From: Intoshia linei
Taxonomy: Eukaryota; Orthonectida; Rhopaluridae
NCBI GenBank assembly: GCA_001642005.1
Contig: LWCA01000164.1
Location: 1 to 45,401 of the forward strand
Reading direction: 5' to 3'
DNA: 45,401 nucleotides
Below are positions 1 through 12,049 of this stretch, one piece after another. A model generated the notes under the pieces. That model ran no database searches. It saw only the letters and a list, made by a program, of their open reading frames with translations, and was not told where the DNA came from. A program made the translations under genes and the position numbers. The number at the start of each line of letters is the position of its first letter. Position 1 is the stretch's first letter.

Positions 1-261
1 ATCTAATGCGCAAAAACTGAAATATCCCTTCATAAAGTAATATTTTATTGTTGAAATTATGTAAACATTGGTAATAAAATTAATTTTGTACTCATATTTC
101 ATGAGTAATAATTTGTTCACAATTGACATATGTACCGCCTTATTTTTGTTTGTATGCAAATAATTTATATTTATCAGTTGATTTTTTTTGCATGCCGGCA
201 AATAATAGTAAATTTATGATTTTACTTTTTTGCATGTATACGTGTTATTGTCTCGTAAGGG
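1..261 (-). repeat. Dispersed repeat family D, copy 1 (truncated by window start)
   Basis: Positions 1-261 read in reverse complement match 28029-28247 almost base for base (about 95% by eye). This copy holds an extra 42 bp at about 158-199 that the other copy lacks, bounded by GCAAA on both sides. The small open frame at 123-308 lies in the repeat and is not a gene. No transposase, terminal inverted repeat or target duplication can be seen because the outer end is off the window. Confidence 0.85.
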
Positions 262-1036
262 TTGTTACAACGAAAGAAAGTTGTTTCGGTAAAAAAAAAA
301 CTGATTGAACTGACTCTGTTAATTTAATTTAAAATTTAATGGCCCCACTGTTTGAGAAATACTGGTTTAATTAATACAACATTTTCGTTGAATTTTACAC
401 GAAACGATTATTCAAAATACCGTCATAATTGTGATCAGGTGCTAGCAAAAGCATAAAACCTGAAATGTAATGAATTAGTCAAACTTTGTGTTTATAGAGA
501 AATTAATTTGATTTAATTAATATTTTCTGCAGTAACGATACTCAATTGAATCAGCCATATTCATAATAAACATATCGAATTGTGTAATCGTTAAAAAAAT
601 GTAAAGATAAAAATATTTATTTTGAACACAATGTGGTGATTGAGGTCGGTTAACTCTCAAAAAAACGATAGATGTTTTGTATTTTAAATAATTTTTAATA
701 GTACAACATATTAATTAATATATCAGATATAAACAGAACTTTATAAATACATAACTGGGTATTATATCGACAACTAAAGACATTGAGTATTTAGCACCTT
801 TGTTTCTCAGACAAAGCAGAACCTACCGTGCCTCAACCATCCTCCCGAAAATCAAAAATAACATTTAAAAATCGCAAACTATAGGTATTGTCATATAGCC
901 CCTAGTCCCCTCCTCACGACCTAGGCTCTGGGATTGGAATTTTATAATTATGCTCAATTGTGTTAAAATGTATCTTAAAGATTAGTATCTGGTTACGTAA
1001 GGTTCGGCTCTGTTCAGAGACGTGTGACACTCTAAC
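262..1036. other. Non-coding stretch downstream of the CUB gene
   Basis: AT-rich sequence with no convincing exon on either strand. The stretch 790-960 is noticeably less AT-rich than its surroundings but has stops in every frame. It would be 3' flank or 3' UTR of the minus-strand CUB gene. Confidence 0.5.
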
Positions 1037-4000
1037 TCATGTTGTATACAAGTTAAGTAAAATAATACCCGTTCCTTTAACATGGTGGATATTTGAAACT
1101 GGATCTAAATATTAAAATTTTAATTAAATTCATATTTATCAAACCTGTAAATCCATAAACATCAGAAACTGAAAATTTAATTTTAAAATAAAAACGTTTT
1201 TCCTTGACAGTTTCGTTATATGGCATAATATCATTTGTGTCAAAACGATACAAACTTTGAAAATTTATATTTATTTGATTGCTTGTTGAATATATATGTT
1301 TTCCATTGCTAATTGATTTATCATCTAATATTTTGCCCGTTTCGTCCATTATCTTTATTGCATCAATGTCACTATATAATTTGAATTAACATAGTGTAAA
1401 TTAGCCATTCTCAACGGGGTCCATGAAAATTATCTACATTTATTACATATTATAAACATTTTCACTAACATAAAGGCTCAGAAATACTAATATAAAACGT
1501 ACAAATCATGTAAAAGTAAATTATTTGGTATTAAATTCAATTACTTACAAGTATAAAAACTTATTGGGAAACGTCAATTGTTCTATTTAAGGAGCAGTGG
1601 TTTTATTTAATTATTTTATTAAAATTTATGACCGCGCCAAGTTTCTAGTCATAAAAAAAAGCTTTAAATTTCAAATTGAAAATGAGACAAAAAATCAGTG
1701 AAAATCTATATAATTCATTCCTTCGGAATTTTTTTCATTGCTACGCAATTTTTAAATTTCAAATTTTTATTTTCCAAACATTTTGAACATCTACGGCAAC
1801 GAATTTATAAAAGTTTTTATATAAACTTAATTTAACTAAATTTGAAAATGCTAAAAAGAAAAGTAACATTCACAAGAAAAAAAGTCAAAAGTATGAACAC
1901 ATTTTTAACATCAATCATTTTAATATTACAATCCTTTGCAATAATGGTAAAATTAATTATTCAATTAATTATTGATACACAATTGGTATTTTTAAGTATT
2001 GATTAAATTGGTTCTGAATATATATCATCACATTGAAAATGACAAAATAGGTTTTTATAATTTTATTTTGCTGGAATTTATGCTATCTATGACAATTTTT
2101 AGGATTGTACACATACTTATACACACATTTTGTCTAATAAATTAAAAAAATGGGATAATAATTGTTTTTAAATTCTTTACGCAAATGTTAACAAAAAAAT
2201 TAAGATTGAATAATTTACTTTAAAGTAAAAAGTAATGTGATATGACGGTTCCACCTGAAACAAGTTTAGGAACCACTCCATTAAAGGATTGATAATAGTT
2301 AATAGGATTTTTAAGTTAGATTTTCAACGTCAATTTATTTTTTTGGTATAATAAAAGAGTGCCCTCGGCAGAGCTAGGTGCTGTTAGGCATATATATATA
2401 AATAAGCTATAAGCACCCAAGCTAGTTATAGTATAATTATACACTCATTCTCTCTAATAAATAAAAAAAGTGGGATCACAAACTTCAAAATTATTTTTAA
2501 ATTGTCTACATAAACTCTTTAATTATATAAAAATGAATGGATGTGTGTGTAAGCATTTATTGAAAAAATTGACAGTCGCAGCAGTTAAAAAACATAATTT
2601 CTAATACGGGTTTTCCCAGGGCGTGTTTTTACTCATTTTTCAGTTTTAGAATTTAAGTCCTTCAGGGTCAAAAACCCAAATTTCATAAATACTGTATTTG
2701 TTTCATTGCTACGCAATTTTTGATGCTCAAATTCTCATTTTCAAAACATTTTGTTTAAATTTAAATTAAAACTACAATTACGAATTACTAAAAGTAATAC
2801 AACGTGGTTATTATCATTTTTATATTTATTACAATGCTTTGTAATATTAGTAAAATTCATCTGAAATATGTTTCAAAAGTGCTGATTCCATTAATAAATA
2901 AACAACTATTGATAAATAATTGGTATTTTTAATTAGATATTAAATTGATACAGAATATATATTATCACATTGAAAATGATAAAATAGGTTTTTATAATTT
3001 TATTTTGTTCTGGAATTTATGCTATTTATGACAATTTTTAAATTTCAATTTTCAAGCTAGTGTTAAAATAAAATTAAACGGGAATAATTTATATTAAATT
3101 AAAAAATCATGTGAAATGACCGATCCATGGTGAAACAAGTTTGAGAGCTACTAATTTAGAAGATTTGTAATAGTGAATAGAATTATAGAAGGATTTTTTA
3201 GTAAGATATGATTGAATTTATTTTTTCGGATAATTAAAAAATTCCGATCATAGTAAAATAAATGGTAGAATAAAGTTAAAACCAAAAATTTTTGTCGGAA
3301 ATGCAATTGGAATAACGTGTAATTTTTTTGGTTTAAGCTTTTGTACATATTGTAAATATTGATAATGACTATATTTAAAATGCTTAAAATATTGATAAAC
3401 GTGAAGATAACAATAGAAATATACTTGGAAACATAAAAATTCCGGTTGCTTTAGTTCTAGGCAATCATAAAATGAAAAATTGTCTTAAAAACTTTTTCGC
3501 ATATGAAGCTTTGTGTTTGTTTTTATTTGTATATGGACATCAATCACTTCCTAGGCCTAGCAAGGATCTTAGCTGTACATTTTAAATTTATCTAACAAAA
3601 TAGTTATGACATTCAAGAAAATAAGTTTTGTAAATTGGACATTTAAAAAAATTTCGTCTAGTAGCACCTGAAGAGAGACTTCGAATAAGGTAGGTTCGGT
3701 TCTGGGTAGATTGTATAAATAAATAATTACATTTTCCTTAAATTGATTGATTCAAAGGTAACCTTAATTCTATCTTGGTTTGAACATTTAATACGGTATG
3801 AGCAATTCATATTTTGAGAATAATCCATTGGGTAGTTTGGAGATAAAATGTATCCTTTTTTTGTAAATATACCATCAATATTGTACTGGCATTGGTCATT
3901 ATTAGAGAATAACACAAATTGATTGTTCATTTTTTCTAAATATTTTATTATAATAAATAAATTGTAGCGTCGCTATAAAAAATATTTCATCGTATGACAC

Positions 4001-5401
4001 ACTAAACATAAATACTGTATATTAAACATAAAAGTGTTAATTCGTAATAGTTTAAAGTTGAAAATATTTGATTTGAACACTGTTAACTCAAAATCATCAA
4101 TAAGCCGTTAAATCATAAAGTGTAACATTTGATTTTATGTTATTGTATATAATGAAATGATATGATTACGGACTCTCTGCTGTGTGGGGTCTACACCCAA
4201 TCCAAATATATATTTATTTTAACATTTTTGTATATTCAATCAAAAATAACGGACTGTTATTTATAAAATGGTACATAAGTAATTACCTTGAACATTTAGA
4301 AACGTATATACAATTTTGAATTTGCTATTGTGTTGATAATGTACTATTAATGCTATTTGGCTTGATCGTGATATATACTTCTGAGAATTCATTGTATTGG
4401 AGTTTAGTACACCACAGTACCTTTTTGATGATCTTTTTCTGAATAATTGTTCAACAATATAAGAGTCATTAGATAAATTTTGATATATTTCAATATAATT
4501 TTGTCTGCACCTTTAATAATATAATTATATTATCAATTTTTTTAAATACATGCATAGCACATTCATTCAAGTCAGATCGTTCATGTATAGTTATCAAAAG
4601 ATCAGTAATGTCAATAGTACAGGGTCTTGTCATGTTATGGTGTATTTTGGTTGAACTGAAAATTTTATAATGATCACTCATAGTAAATAGATATGGTCTA
4701 TTCCATCAACTTAATATATGATATAGCTATAGATCTAACTAATTTTATTTACTTTTTAATATATCCTACATCTTAGCATACATTTTTTTTAGGATCTAAT
4801 GATGAGAGTTCTATCGAAAACTTGCTGGATTTATTCAAATTTTATTTAAAAGAGTAAAGTGGACGTAGAGCTACGTCACGTATCACTTCATATGGATCGA
4901 AAATTTTGCTTCATAATCAAATATTTTTTAGTCTACATCAGAAATTTTAGACTGATGAAGAATCTCTGACCAATCATAACATTAATTATTAAAATTTATC
5001 AATACTTTATATTAATACTAATTGTTGGTCATTTTCTATGAATTAAAATTACAGATGATTCGTTGAATTGTTTTGCAAATTATAATACATAAATTCTAGA
5101 TGGATTCTGTGCGAGACTTTACCGGAAATAAAAAAGAAACAAATTGAAGAATTTTTCATATTTTTCTCGGTAATAATTCCTTGGTTTTTTTTGTTTTGGT
5201 TGTAAATTTCTATTTTGCATACTAAATTTTTTAAATAAAATATGTACATTTCGAATATATAATGTACATTGGGCTGTAATTACTCGGGTGTCAAGCGTGT
5301 CAATGATAATTAGTGCGTACAGAACATAAGTGTAAGGGATTTTGGAATGATCGATATTGAAAAAATTAAAATAAAATTGTAAAGAAAATTCTTGGTTTTG
5401 T
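1037..5401 (-). CDS. Two-CUB-domain protein, 3' part (six exons, 5' end not found)
   Basis: Minus-strand exons, all phase-compatible: 5401-5268 (least certain), 5221-5053, 4510-4287, 3935-3731, 1371-1145 and 1104-1037, ending in TGA. Introns are 46, 542, 351, 2,359 and 40 nt. Exons 5221-5053 and 4510-4287 together make one CUB domain: I-x-LEF-type strand, then CRQNYIEIY (as in the family's C-x-DYLEI), then YCG and a final strand ending in KIVYTF. Exons 3935-3731 and 1371-1145 make a second: C, GYILSPNYP, Y, N-x-x-C-x-YRI, VTFESI, AIKI, then ISNGKHIYSTSNQININF. CUB modules are extracellular binding domains, so the protein is probably secreted or a receptor ectodomain. The second CUB lacks the usual third and fourth cysteines (no FCG). 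After it only about 23 residues follow, with no membrane anchor. The 2.36-kb intron holds two A repeats. Upstream exons, signal peptide and start codon were not identified. Confidence 0.8.
1684..2395 (-). repeat. Repeat family A, near full-length copy in a CUB-gene intron
   Basis: In reverse complement this copy starts with the family head (CACCTAGCTCTGCCGAGGGC around 2385-2365), passes the GGTTCC/GGAACC-type hairpin segment (about 2255-2285), and ends with the segment at 1684-1760 shared with 15950-16020. It carries no coding sequence. It lies antisense within the 2.36-kb intron between two exons of the second CUB domain. Confidence 0.8.
2640..3180 (-). repeat. Repeat family A, second copy without head
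   Basis: Parallels 1684-2330: the TTCATTGCTACGCAATTTTT stretch, the tract ending in ATAAAATAGGTTTTTATAATTTTATTTTG (split across 2975-3010), and a decayed hairpin segment at 3120-3150. It is more diverged than its neighbour and lacks the conserved head. The two same-strand copies lie in one intron and look like a degenerate tandem pair. Confidence 0.7.
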
Positions 5402-5653
5402 CTGAAATTGCCAAATGATTGAAACTCTGAACGGACGGTAACATATACATTAGGGTGTTAACCTAGTTAACGACAAAAAAAGTATTTTTGCCATATGCAT
5501 TCATTTTGTATTCTCTACAAGATTGGTATATCTTCATATTCAAACAAAGTCAGCTTTAAATGTATATTAATTGATTCGACTGCAATATTGCAACATTTAC
5601 CTTTATTTTATTCTCGAAAATTAAGAGACATGAAACTGTCAAATTATGCTTAA

Positions 5654-5858
5654 CTAAAATTAATTGCAGAATACAATTGGAAAATATGTTGCGACTTAAA
5701 AGTTGTCAGGTATTTGACAGGGATGCAAAGTGGTTACAAAAAATATCCATGTTTCATGTCTTTTTGATTCACGTAAAAGAGATGAACATTATATTAAAAA
5801 AAATTGGAATATTAGAAGTATTGACCCTGGTTTTAAGGAAAAGCTTATTAACAAATAA
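5654..5858 (+). pseudogene. Frameshifted relic of a multicopy invertebrate protein (DLKVV / GYKKYPCF / DSR block)
   Basis: Reading 5654-5765 in frame gives EYNWKICCDLKVVRYL, then GMQSGYKKYPCFMSF. A +1 shift near 5762-5766 destroys the expected tryptophan, and DSRKRDEHYIKKNW and SIDPGFKEKL follow in the new frame up to a stop at 5858. From memory this matches a conserved block of an uncharacterised protein found in many copies in invertebrate genomes (CxDLKV, GxTKYPCFLC, WDSR, HY, W, PG), probably transposon-associated. A stop lies just before 5654, so only about 68 codons survive. The whole-frame ORF at 5677-5916 is a shadow of it. It sits antisense to, and just upstream of, the CUB exons. 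The family's function is unknown. Confidence 0.75.
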
Positions 5859-6179
5859 AATATTTATATGCAACTGTAAATTAATTAAAAAAATAAGCGA
5901 TTCAAGAGTCTTGTAATGGAATTATATTTCTGAGTTTGAAAGTTCATTTAGATAGCGAAAAAGACGTTAAGATCAAAATTAGGGATCAGTACTTTTTAGG
6001 ACCCCATTTCCATTTTTTATAAAACTTCTATATTTGCAGTAAGATTTTCATATTTTTAACTTTGGTATCGTAAATTACAGTTAATTTTACCTTAGAAAAA
6101 TTCTTTATATTTTAAAATTTATATTAGGATTAGTGTAATTAAGGCACTGATAAAAATAATGAAATTATTAGTTTGTATG

Positions 6180-6592
6180 AAAACAACCCTAGAATTTCAA
6201 AAAATTTACAAGTTTTACAGTTGTATCTTGTTAACACACACAGAAAATTTCAATCCGAATAAGTGACGCCTTCATGGTCAAAAAAGTGTTTTAGTATTCA
6301 TATATTTTATTAAAACAAAAAATCTGAAATAATTAACTGTCCGAAAATTAAAAAAACATTAATCTGATAGAGCTTATTCCAGTTGATATATTTACAAAAG
6401 TTCAACTCGAGAAATCTACGTATTCCCGATGAAAAATAATTTTTAATATATTATTAAGCAATATTTTTCAAATAGTTCGATTAAAATAAAAATTGAAAAT
6501 GTAAATATTGATCCTACAATTTCAAAAAAAAGTGCCATTGGCAGAGCTAGGTCCTGTTTGTACGTAGTACATAAGAGTCAACCTAGTAAAAA
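6180..6592 (-). repeat. A-head joined to B-body repeat
   Basis: In reverse complement the copy begins with the A head (TGTACTACGTACAAACAG and CCTAGCTCTGCC, 6535-6592). It passes directly through TTTTTTTTGAAATTGTAGGATC into the B body (about 6530-6180), the same body seen at 10423-10800. This copy shows that the A head and the B body belong to one element, here with most of the A interior missing. Confidence 0.75.
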
Positions 6593-6599
6593 TATAAAA

Positions 6600-8585
6600 A
6601 AAAATTTAATTTAAAAGTAGATAGGGTAGCATAGAGAGGAGGAAAGGACATTTATTGTATTTTAAACATAATGTTTCAAATTGAAGTTGTTAGTTTTTAA
6701 ATTGATCCATCTTGTTCCTTCTAATGGTATGCGACAATAATTAATATACATTAAAATTTGAAACTCTAATACTAATTTTCAGATAGGTCTCATTTATTGA
6801 ACATTTTTCATAAACCTTATAATTATTTTAAAATAATACAGATAAGTTTCATATATCTTCTCAAAAACTTAATTTAATTTCAAATTAAATGAGATTATGG
6901 CATTTTATTAATATTAAAAAACAACATACATGTATCCTTCATTAGACTATTGATCTATTTAATGCATGGCTAAAGGATATAAAATTTAATGTAATCTGCA
7001 TGTGACTACATGTATATTATTATTTGATTATTGCGGAATGCAAATAAGGTAATTTAAACATAAAAAAAATTAAATAAATTTAGAATAAATTAATTATTAT
7101 AAATGGTGATTAGTCCGGTAATTATGAGACAGAGTAGTACTCTGTGAATGTTGTCTTCTTTTATTAAAGTCTATTAGACGAAAAGTTTTTTCATTTAATC
7201 CAAGTTTCTAATTATATCCTATTATACATTTACCAAGACAAGAACACAAAGAATAGGGGACAACTGTTTTTTTTGAGAGGGTTAAAGTTTCATACCTTGT
7301 AATATCAGTTGAAAATTGTAATTTGAGTTACTCTTAGTCAACAAACCCTAATAAATAGCATTAACGATTCTCAGAAAACAAATAATAAATATATAGATTC
7401 CTCTGAAAGTCACCATGACTATTCAATAAAACGTTTATTTCTATTTCTACTTTGAACTGTATATTTTTATATAACATGAAAATGTTGTTAATATCACATA
7501 AATGTACGCGTACATGTTCTGAACCTTACTAAAAATTGAAAATACAAATACAAATTAATAATTCACACCAAACAATTTAAATTATACATTTAACCTATTT
7601 TATGTGTAATATCTATATTGATATAATTAAAATTACCTTGCAGGAAAGAAATGTTGAAAAAAATGACACAAAGCAAAAAGAAAGGTTTCATATTACAATA
7701 AATAAAAACCAAAACATGAAGAGAGAATAATATATTATTGATAAAATAAAGAGCTTACTCCAAAGGTGATATTAAAACACATTTGATTTAATTATGTGTA
7801 CAGGATGTACTTAATTTGTATTGTAACACAAGTCGTAAGAAATGCCATACAAGAGACATAATCCGGGATTTAATTAATCTCATTAATTGAAATGGAAAAA
7901 AAATTAGTTTATTAGGCAAAAAATGTACAATAATAATAAAATTGTCATTTCATTTAATTACAATTTGTAAATTTGATTGTATCTGTCAAATAGATAGTAT
8001 AAAAGTATACCTCATTATAGTTTAAAATTATGAAATTTTACATCTTAATACACATTAGACTTTTTGAAAAAGCCAATAAACAATCTCAATAATATATTTT
8101 TCAGTAGTTCGTGAAGAAGGAAATTAGATGAATTTATCCAGTTTAAATTCGATTTATATCGGAAATTTCATTAAAATGATAAATTATTGATTTTATGTAC
8201 AAATTATATTTTAATCAAATATATTATATGTGAAGCTAGATTTATGTTGTTTTAATATTTAAATTTATTCAAGAATAAATGGGTGCGTATTATTTCTAAT
8301 GTAAGATAAGGCAAATAGCAATACTTCAATTATTATTGTAAACTAAATATTTTTCAATTTATTCTTTTTATTTTATTTTACTGCGCTGATTCCATAGATT
8401 AGCGGAGCTTCCCAGCATTTTATTAATATTTGTTGATAATATATCTATAGTATGATTATAATATTTTTTGTACATTGATATTTTATTTAAATTATTATTA
8501 TTATCACAAACATTAATAATTACACTGTTCAACACTGAAAAATCCTCCTTAATAAAAAATAGTATAAAATATACTATAAATGATT
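6600..8585. other. Gene-free AT-rich stretch
   Basis: About 2 kb with no open frame of useful length and no recognisable protein fragment, terminal repeat or RNA. It consists of A/T runs and simple low-complexity sequence. Confidence 0.5.
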
Positions 8586-8588
8586 ATA

Positions 8589-9010
8589 AAGTAGTAGGTT
8601 GACTGTTATGTACTACGTACAAAGAGCACCTAGCTCTGCCGAGGGCACATTTTTTTATATCAAAAAATTAAATTCATGTTGAAAATCTAACTTAAAAATC
8701 CTACTATTCACTATTATCAATGCTTTAAAGGAGTGGTTCTCAAAGTTATTTCAGGTGGAACGGTCACATTACTTTTTACTTTAAAGTGAATTATTCCATC
8801 TTAATTTTGTTTTAACATTTGCGTAAAGAATTTTAAAAACAACTGTTATCCCATTTTTGTAATTTATTAGACTGAATTTGTGTATAATATTAAAAATAAA
8901 GTATTAAACAGTCCAATCCTAAAAATTGCCATAAATATCATAAATTCCAGAAAAAATAAAATAAAAACCTATTTTGTCATTTTCAATGTAATGATATATA
9001 TTCAGTACCA
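8589..9010 (+). repeat. Repeat family A, head plus 5' body
   Basis: Starts with the head GTTATGTACTACGTAC and ACCTAGCTCTGCCGAGGGCA, followed by the shared tract through AATCTAACTTAAAAATCCTA, the GTGGTTCTCAAA hairpin arm and TTACTTTTTACTTTAAAGTG, to about 9010. It matches 15350-15790 and the reverse complement of 2030-2395. No coding capacity. Confidence 0.8.
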
Positions 9011-9540
9011 ATTTAAAATCCTATTATAAACACAGAATTGCATTTTTGTAATTCACACCCAGATACATTTTCAAATCAGAGTAAATTCCTTAAACTTAAA
9101 CTGAATATTTTTGGACACTCTCAAATAGATAAATATTGCCATTCCTTTTAATTCTATTATTTTATCTTATAAATTATAATAAATGTATGATTGAAAATGT
9201 AAACAATTTAATTGTTATTTTAAATAATAATTTCTGTAAAATAAACTTTTATTTTAAAAATATATCCATGATAGCAATTTTAAGCAAGTAATTTTCAGAT
9301 AATTAATTAATGATCAACCTCACTTTCATAATAAAATTTGGGAGAAAGTTATTAAAAATTTCAAAAATGATGTTATGTGTTATTGATAATATAATAATAT
9401 CATTATCCCTAGAACTACCAGAGGTGGTAATTTTAACCACCTAATTTTATCTATAAAAACCAAACATAATTTAGTAAAAATTAATTAAAAATATGGCATG
9501 TAAATTTTATTATAAATACGCCTATTTGTAAAAATTATAT

Positions 9541-11113
9541 CTTTACTTATATATGCTACGGAATTTTTGTTTGTGTGTGTGTTCCACTTTATTTAAATAA
9601 CCACCCGTCCGAGAATGATATAAAGTTAAAATTTCAATTACAGTTTTTTCCGGGGTGTTAGCAAAATAAATGTCAACCTCCCAAACTCACATCTTACAGG
9701 TCAAAAACCCTAATTGTTTTTTTTTGAAAATCAAACGTGTTGGAAAATTTAAAAAAATTATATCTTCAGGGCCAAAACCACAAATTACCCGTCTTTTTTA
9801 ATGAAAACAGCCCTAGAATTTCAAAAAATTTACAGGTTGTACAAGTTGTATTGTATTTGTACAATTTACAGTTGTATCTTGTTAACACACACAGAAAATT
9901 TCAATCCGAATAAGTGACGACTTCACGGTAAAAAAAGCATTTAATTCATATTTTATTAACATAAAACAAAAAATCATAAGTATTAAACATCATTTTTTCA
10001 ATATTTATATGCGTTATGCTATTATCTCCAAACAAAGTATATCATGACATCAACTTGCCCTAGTTGTCAATTTAAATTCATAATTTTGTAGAATTTTTCA
10101 AAGTAACTATATTGTAGATAAATCGATTGAGCACGCATATAATAAATTACCGCCTGAACAAAATAAACTAGTCGATAATTTAATAAGTATATAATTGTGA
10201 TAATTATAGTTCCCAAAATAATAATAAATATTGATACTAATGCTATAATTTGATGAAATCGTTCGAAATAGAGACAAAAGATTAAATAAAAGATTGCAAT
10301 GTGCTAAATAATAAATATAATTCTTATAAAATTGATTGTACACTGTAAAATGTACCGTCAACCCATTATATAAACCTCGATGATAGAAACCCTGTGATGG
10401 GTTATAAATGCACATTTTTTTTGAAATTGTAGGATCAATATTTACATTTACAATTTTTATTTTAATCGAAATATTTGAAAATATTAGTTGATAATATATT
10501 AAAAATTATTTTTAACCGGGAATGCGTGGATTTTTGGGGTTGAAATTTTGTATTTATATCAACTGGAATAAGCTCTATCAGACTAATCTTTTTTTTAATT
10601 TTCACACCGTTAATTATTTCACATTTTTTGTTTTAATAAAATATTTTGAAAAAAAAATATATGAATACTAAAATGCTAATTTGACCGTGAAATCGTCACT
10701 TATTCAGATTAAAATTTTTATATGTGTTAATAGGATACAACTGTAACACCTGTAAATTTTTTTAAATTCTAGGGCTGTTTTCATTAAAAAAAAGGGTAAT
10801 TTTGGGTTTTGGTCCTAAAGATATATTGTTTTTAAATTTAAGTTTTGATAATGTTTATGATTTTAAAATCCGTATCAGCGTATATATTTTTTTAAATTCT
10901 CGAACTCGTTTGATTTTCAAAAAGAGGGACAACTGGGGTTTTTGACCCATAAGATGTGGAATTGGGAGGTTGAAATTTATTTATTATATGCCCCGAAAAA
11001 AACTGTAATTGAAATGTGGACTTTATAAAATTCTAAGACGGGTAGTTATTTAAATAAAACGTAACACAGGTACACAAACAAACAAATATTGCGTATCATA
11101 TTATATAAGTAAG
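9541..11113. repeat. Head-to-head pair of B repeats forming a 1.57-kb inverted repeat
   Basis: The left arm (9541-9975, minus orientation) and right arm (10615-11113, plus orientation) are imperfect reverse complements over 430 bp or more, with their CACACA-rich tails facing outward. The right copy extends inward to about 10423 with B body not present on the left. The central ~640 bp is unique and includes a possible exon at 10067-10303. The pair could be two independent insertions or one long-terminal-inverted-repeat element. No target duplication was found at the outer ends. Confidence 0.7.
10067..10303 (-). CDS. Possible terminal exon of a membrane protein (unrecognised)
   Basis: On the minus strand an acceptor (TTATTATTTAG) at 10309-10304 opens a 78-codon frame ending in TGA at 10067. 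It contains a strongly hydrophobic run (IALVSIFIIILGTIIITIIY) and an earlier one (HIAIFYLIFCLYF), then a polar, tyrosine-rich tail. It is less AT-biased in codon choice than its surroundings. An upstream exon at 11639-11448 would join in phase 0. No family was recognised, and other frames here are also open, so this is a tentative call. It lies between the arms of the inverted B repeats. Confidence 0.3.
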   Translation of the reverse strand, partial: HIAIFYLIFCLYFERFHQIIALVSIFIIILGTIIITIIYLLNYRLVYFVQAVIYYMRAQSIYLQYSYFEKFYKIMNLN

Positions 11114-11447
11114 GAAAATGTATTATAAATAATATAAAATATTAATTTGCTAAATTATAAAGAACCAAATTAAATTTAAGTTTGCAGATTTAAATAATAC
11201 CAATTTGAGCAAATTAAAAACAAAAGATTGATTGTTGGAAATGTATTTATATATAATTATGAAAAATGCAGTTGCAATAGAATATGAATCTTGATTTTTT
11301 ATAATGATTAGTTTATATTTTGATCAGATTGCTAGTGCAAATTTTAATTTCATTAATAAAAATAATAAATAAAAATATATAACTGTCACATGTATCAAAT
11401 TTACTACAAATGTATATAAATTACATTGCACAGATATATTAATGTAC

Positions 11448-11639
11448 CGTATAAAGTTGCCACTTTATAAACATGTATGAACTTTTATTATAATTTTTGA
11501 TAATATTATTCATCTTTTTGAGAAATGCTACTCTAAGATCGATAAGATGAGTAATTGGCGCACGTTCGTGATATAAATTTATATTCCATGATATCAAAAA
11601 CAACAAGTGTTTTTTTATAAAAATTTCCTTTCCTTTAGT
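11448..11639 (-). CDS. Possible upstream exon of the same unrecognised gene
   Basis: A minus-strand frame encodes a mixed hydrophobic/polar stretch (WNINLYHERAPITHLIDLR, then KKMNNIIKNYNK) and ends at a plausible donor, ACG|GTACAT (11448/11447), in phase 0. That matches the phase of the acceptor at 10303. Its 5' side is cut by the hAT miniature element at 11641, so the true exon start is unknown. No family similarity was recognised. Confidence 0.2.
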
Positions 11640-11640
11640 G

Positions 11641-11983
11641 CAGGGTTTCTCAACCTTTTTTAAATTTAGCAACCCCGTTAGCCAGATCAATTATTTCTAG
11701 CACACCTGCAAAAATAAAAAAGGATACCTTAAAATTCAACTTAAAAATCATATTTTATTGAGATTTAAAAAAATCACCCTATCGAACATAATCAATAAAT
11801 AAACATAGAATGAGCTGTATTTGATAAGATTTAAATTATATATGATGTTAATTAAACTAATGGTAATAAAATACGTTTAATTAGATTTTTTTATTAACAT
11901 TTTTTATTTAAATTATAAAAAATAAGAATATATTTTCCAGCACCCCTTAAATTAATTCTAGTACCCCCGGTTAAGAAACCCTG
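11641..11983. mobile_element. hAT-type miniature element (343 bp) with perfect 8-bp target duplication
   Basis: The ends CAGGGTTTCTCAACC and GGTTAAGAAACCCTG form terminal inverted repeats. The direct repeat CTTTAGTG flanks both sides (11633-11640 and 11984-11991). CAGGG-type ends plus an 8-bp duplication are the hAT hallmark. There is no transposase inside, so it is non-autonomous. Confidence 0.9.
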
Positions 11984-12049
11984 CTTTAGTGTAAGTGTAA
12001 TTGGTGCTTTTGATGGTGTAAATACACTATTTTGATGTTGAGATTTAGT

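Noticed and set aside
3151-3348. Minus-strand 65-aa open frame
   Set aside because: Partly repeat-derived, AT-rich, no domain and no splice context.
4490-4681. Minus-strand open frame between CUB exons (MSDHYKIFSST...)
   Set aside because: It first looked like part of the first CUB domain, but no donor in it has the phase needed for the exon at 4510. Exon 5221-5053 joins that exon correctly and completes the domain, so this frame lies in an intron.
9395-9445. CCCTAGAACTACC plus GGTGGTAATTTTAACCACC, resembling a piggyBac end
   Set aside because: No TTAA lies directly at the CCCTAG end and no matching opposite end was found; the hairpin alone is not enough.
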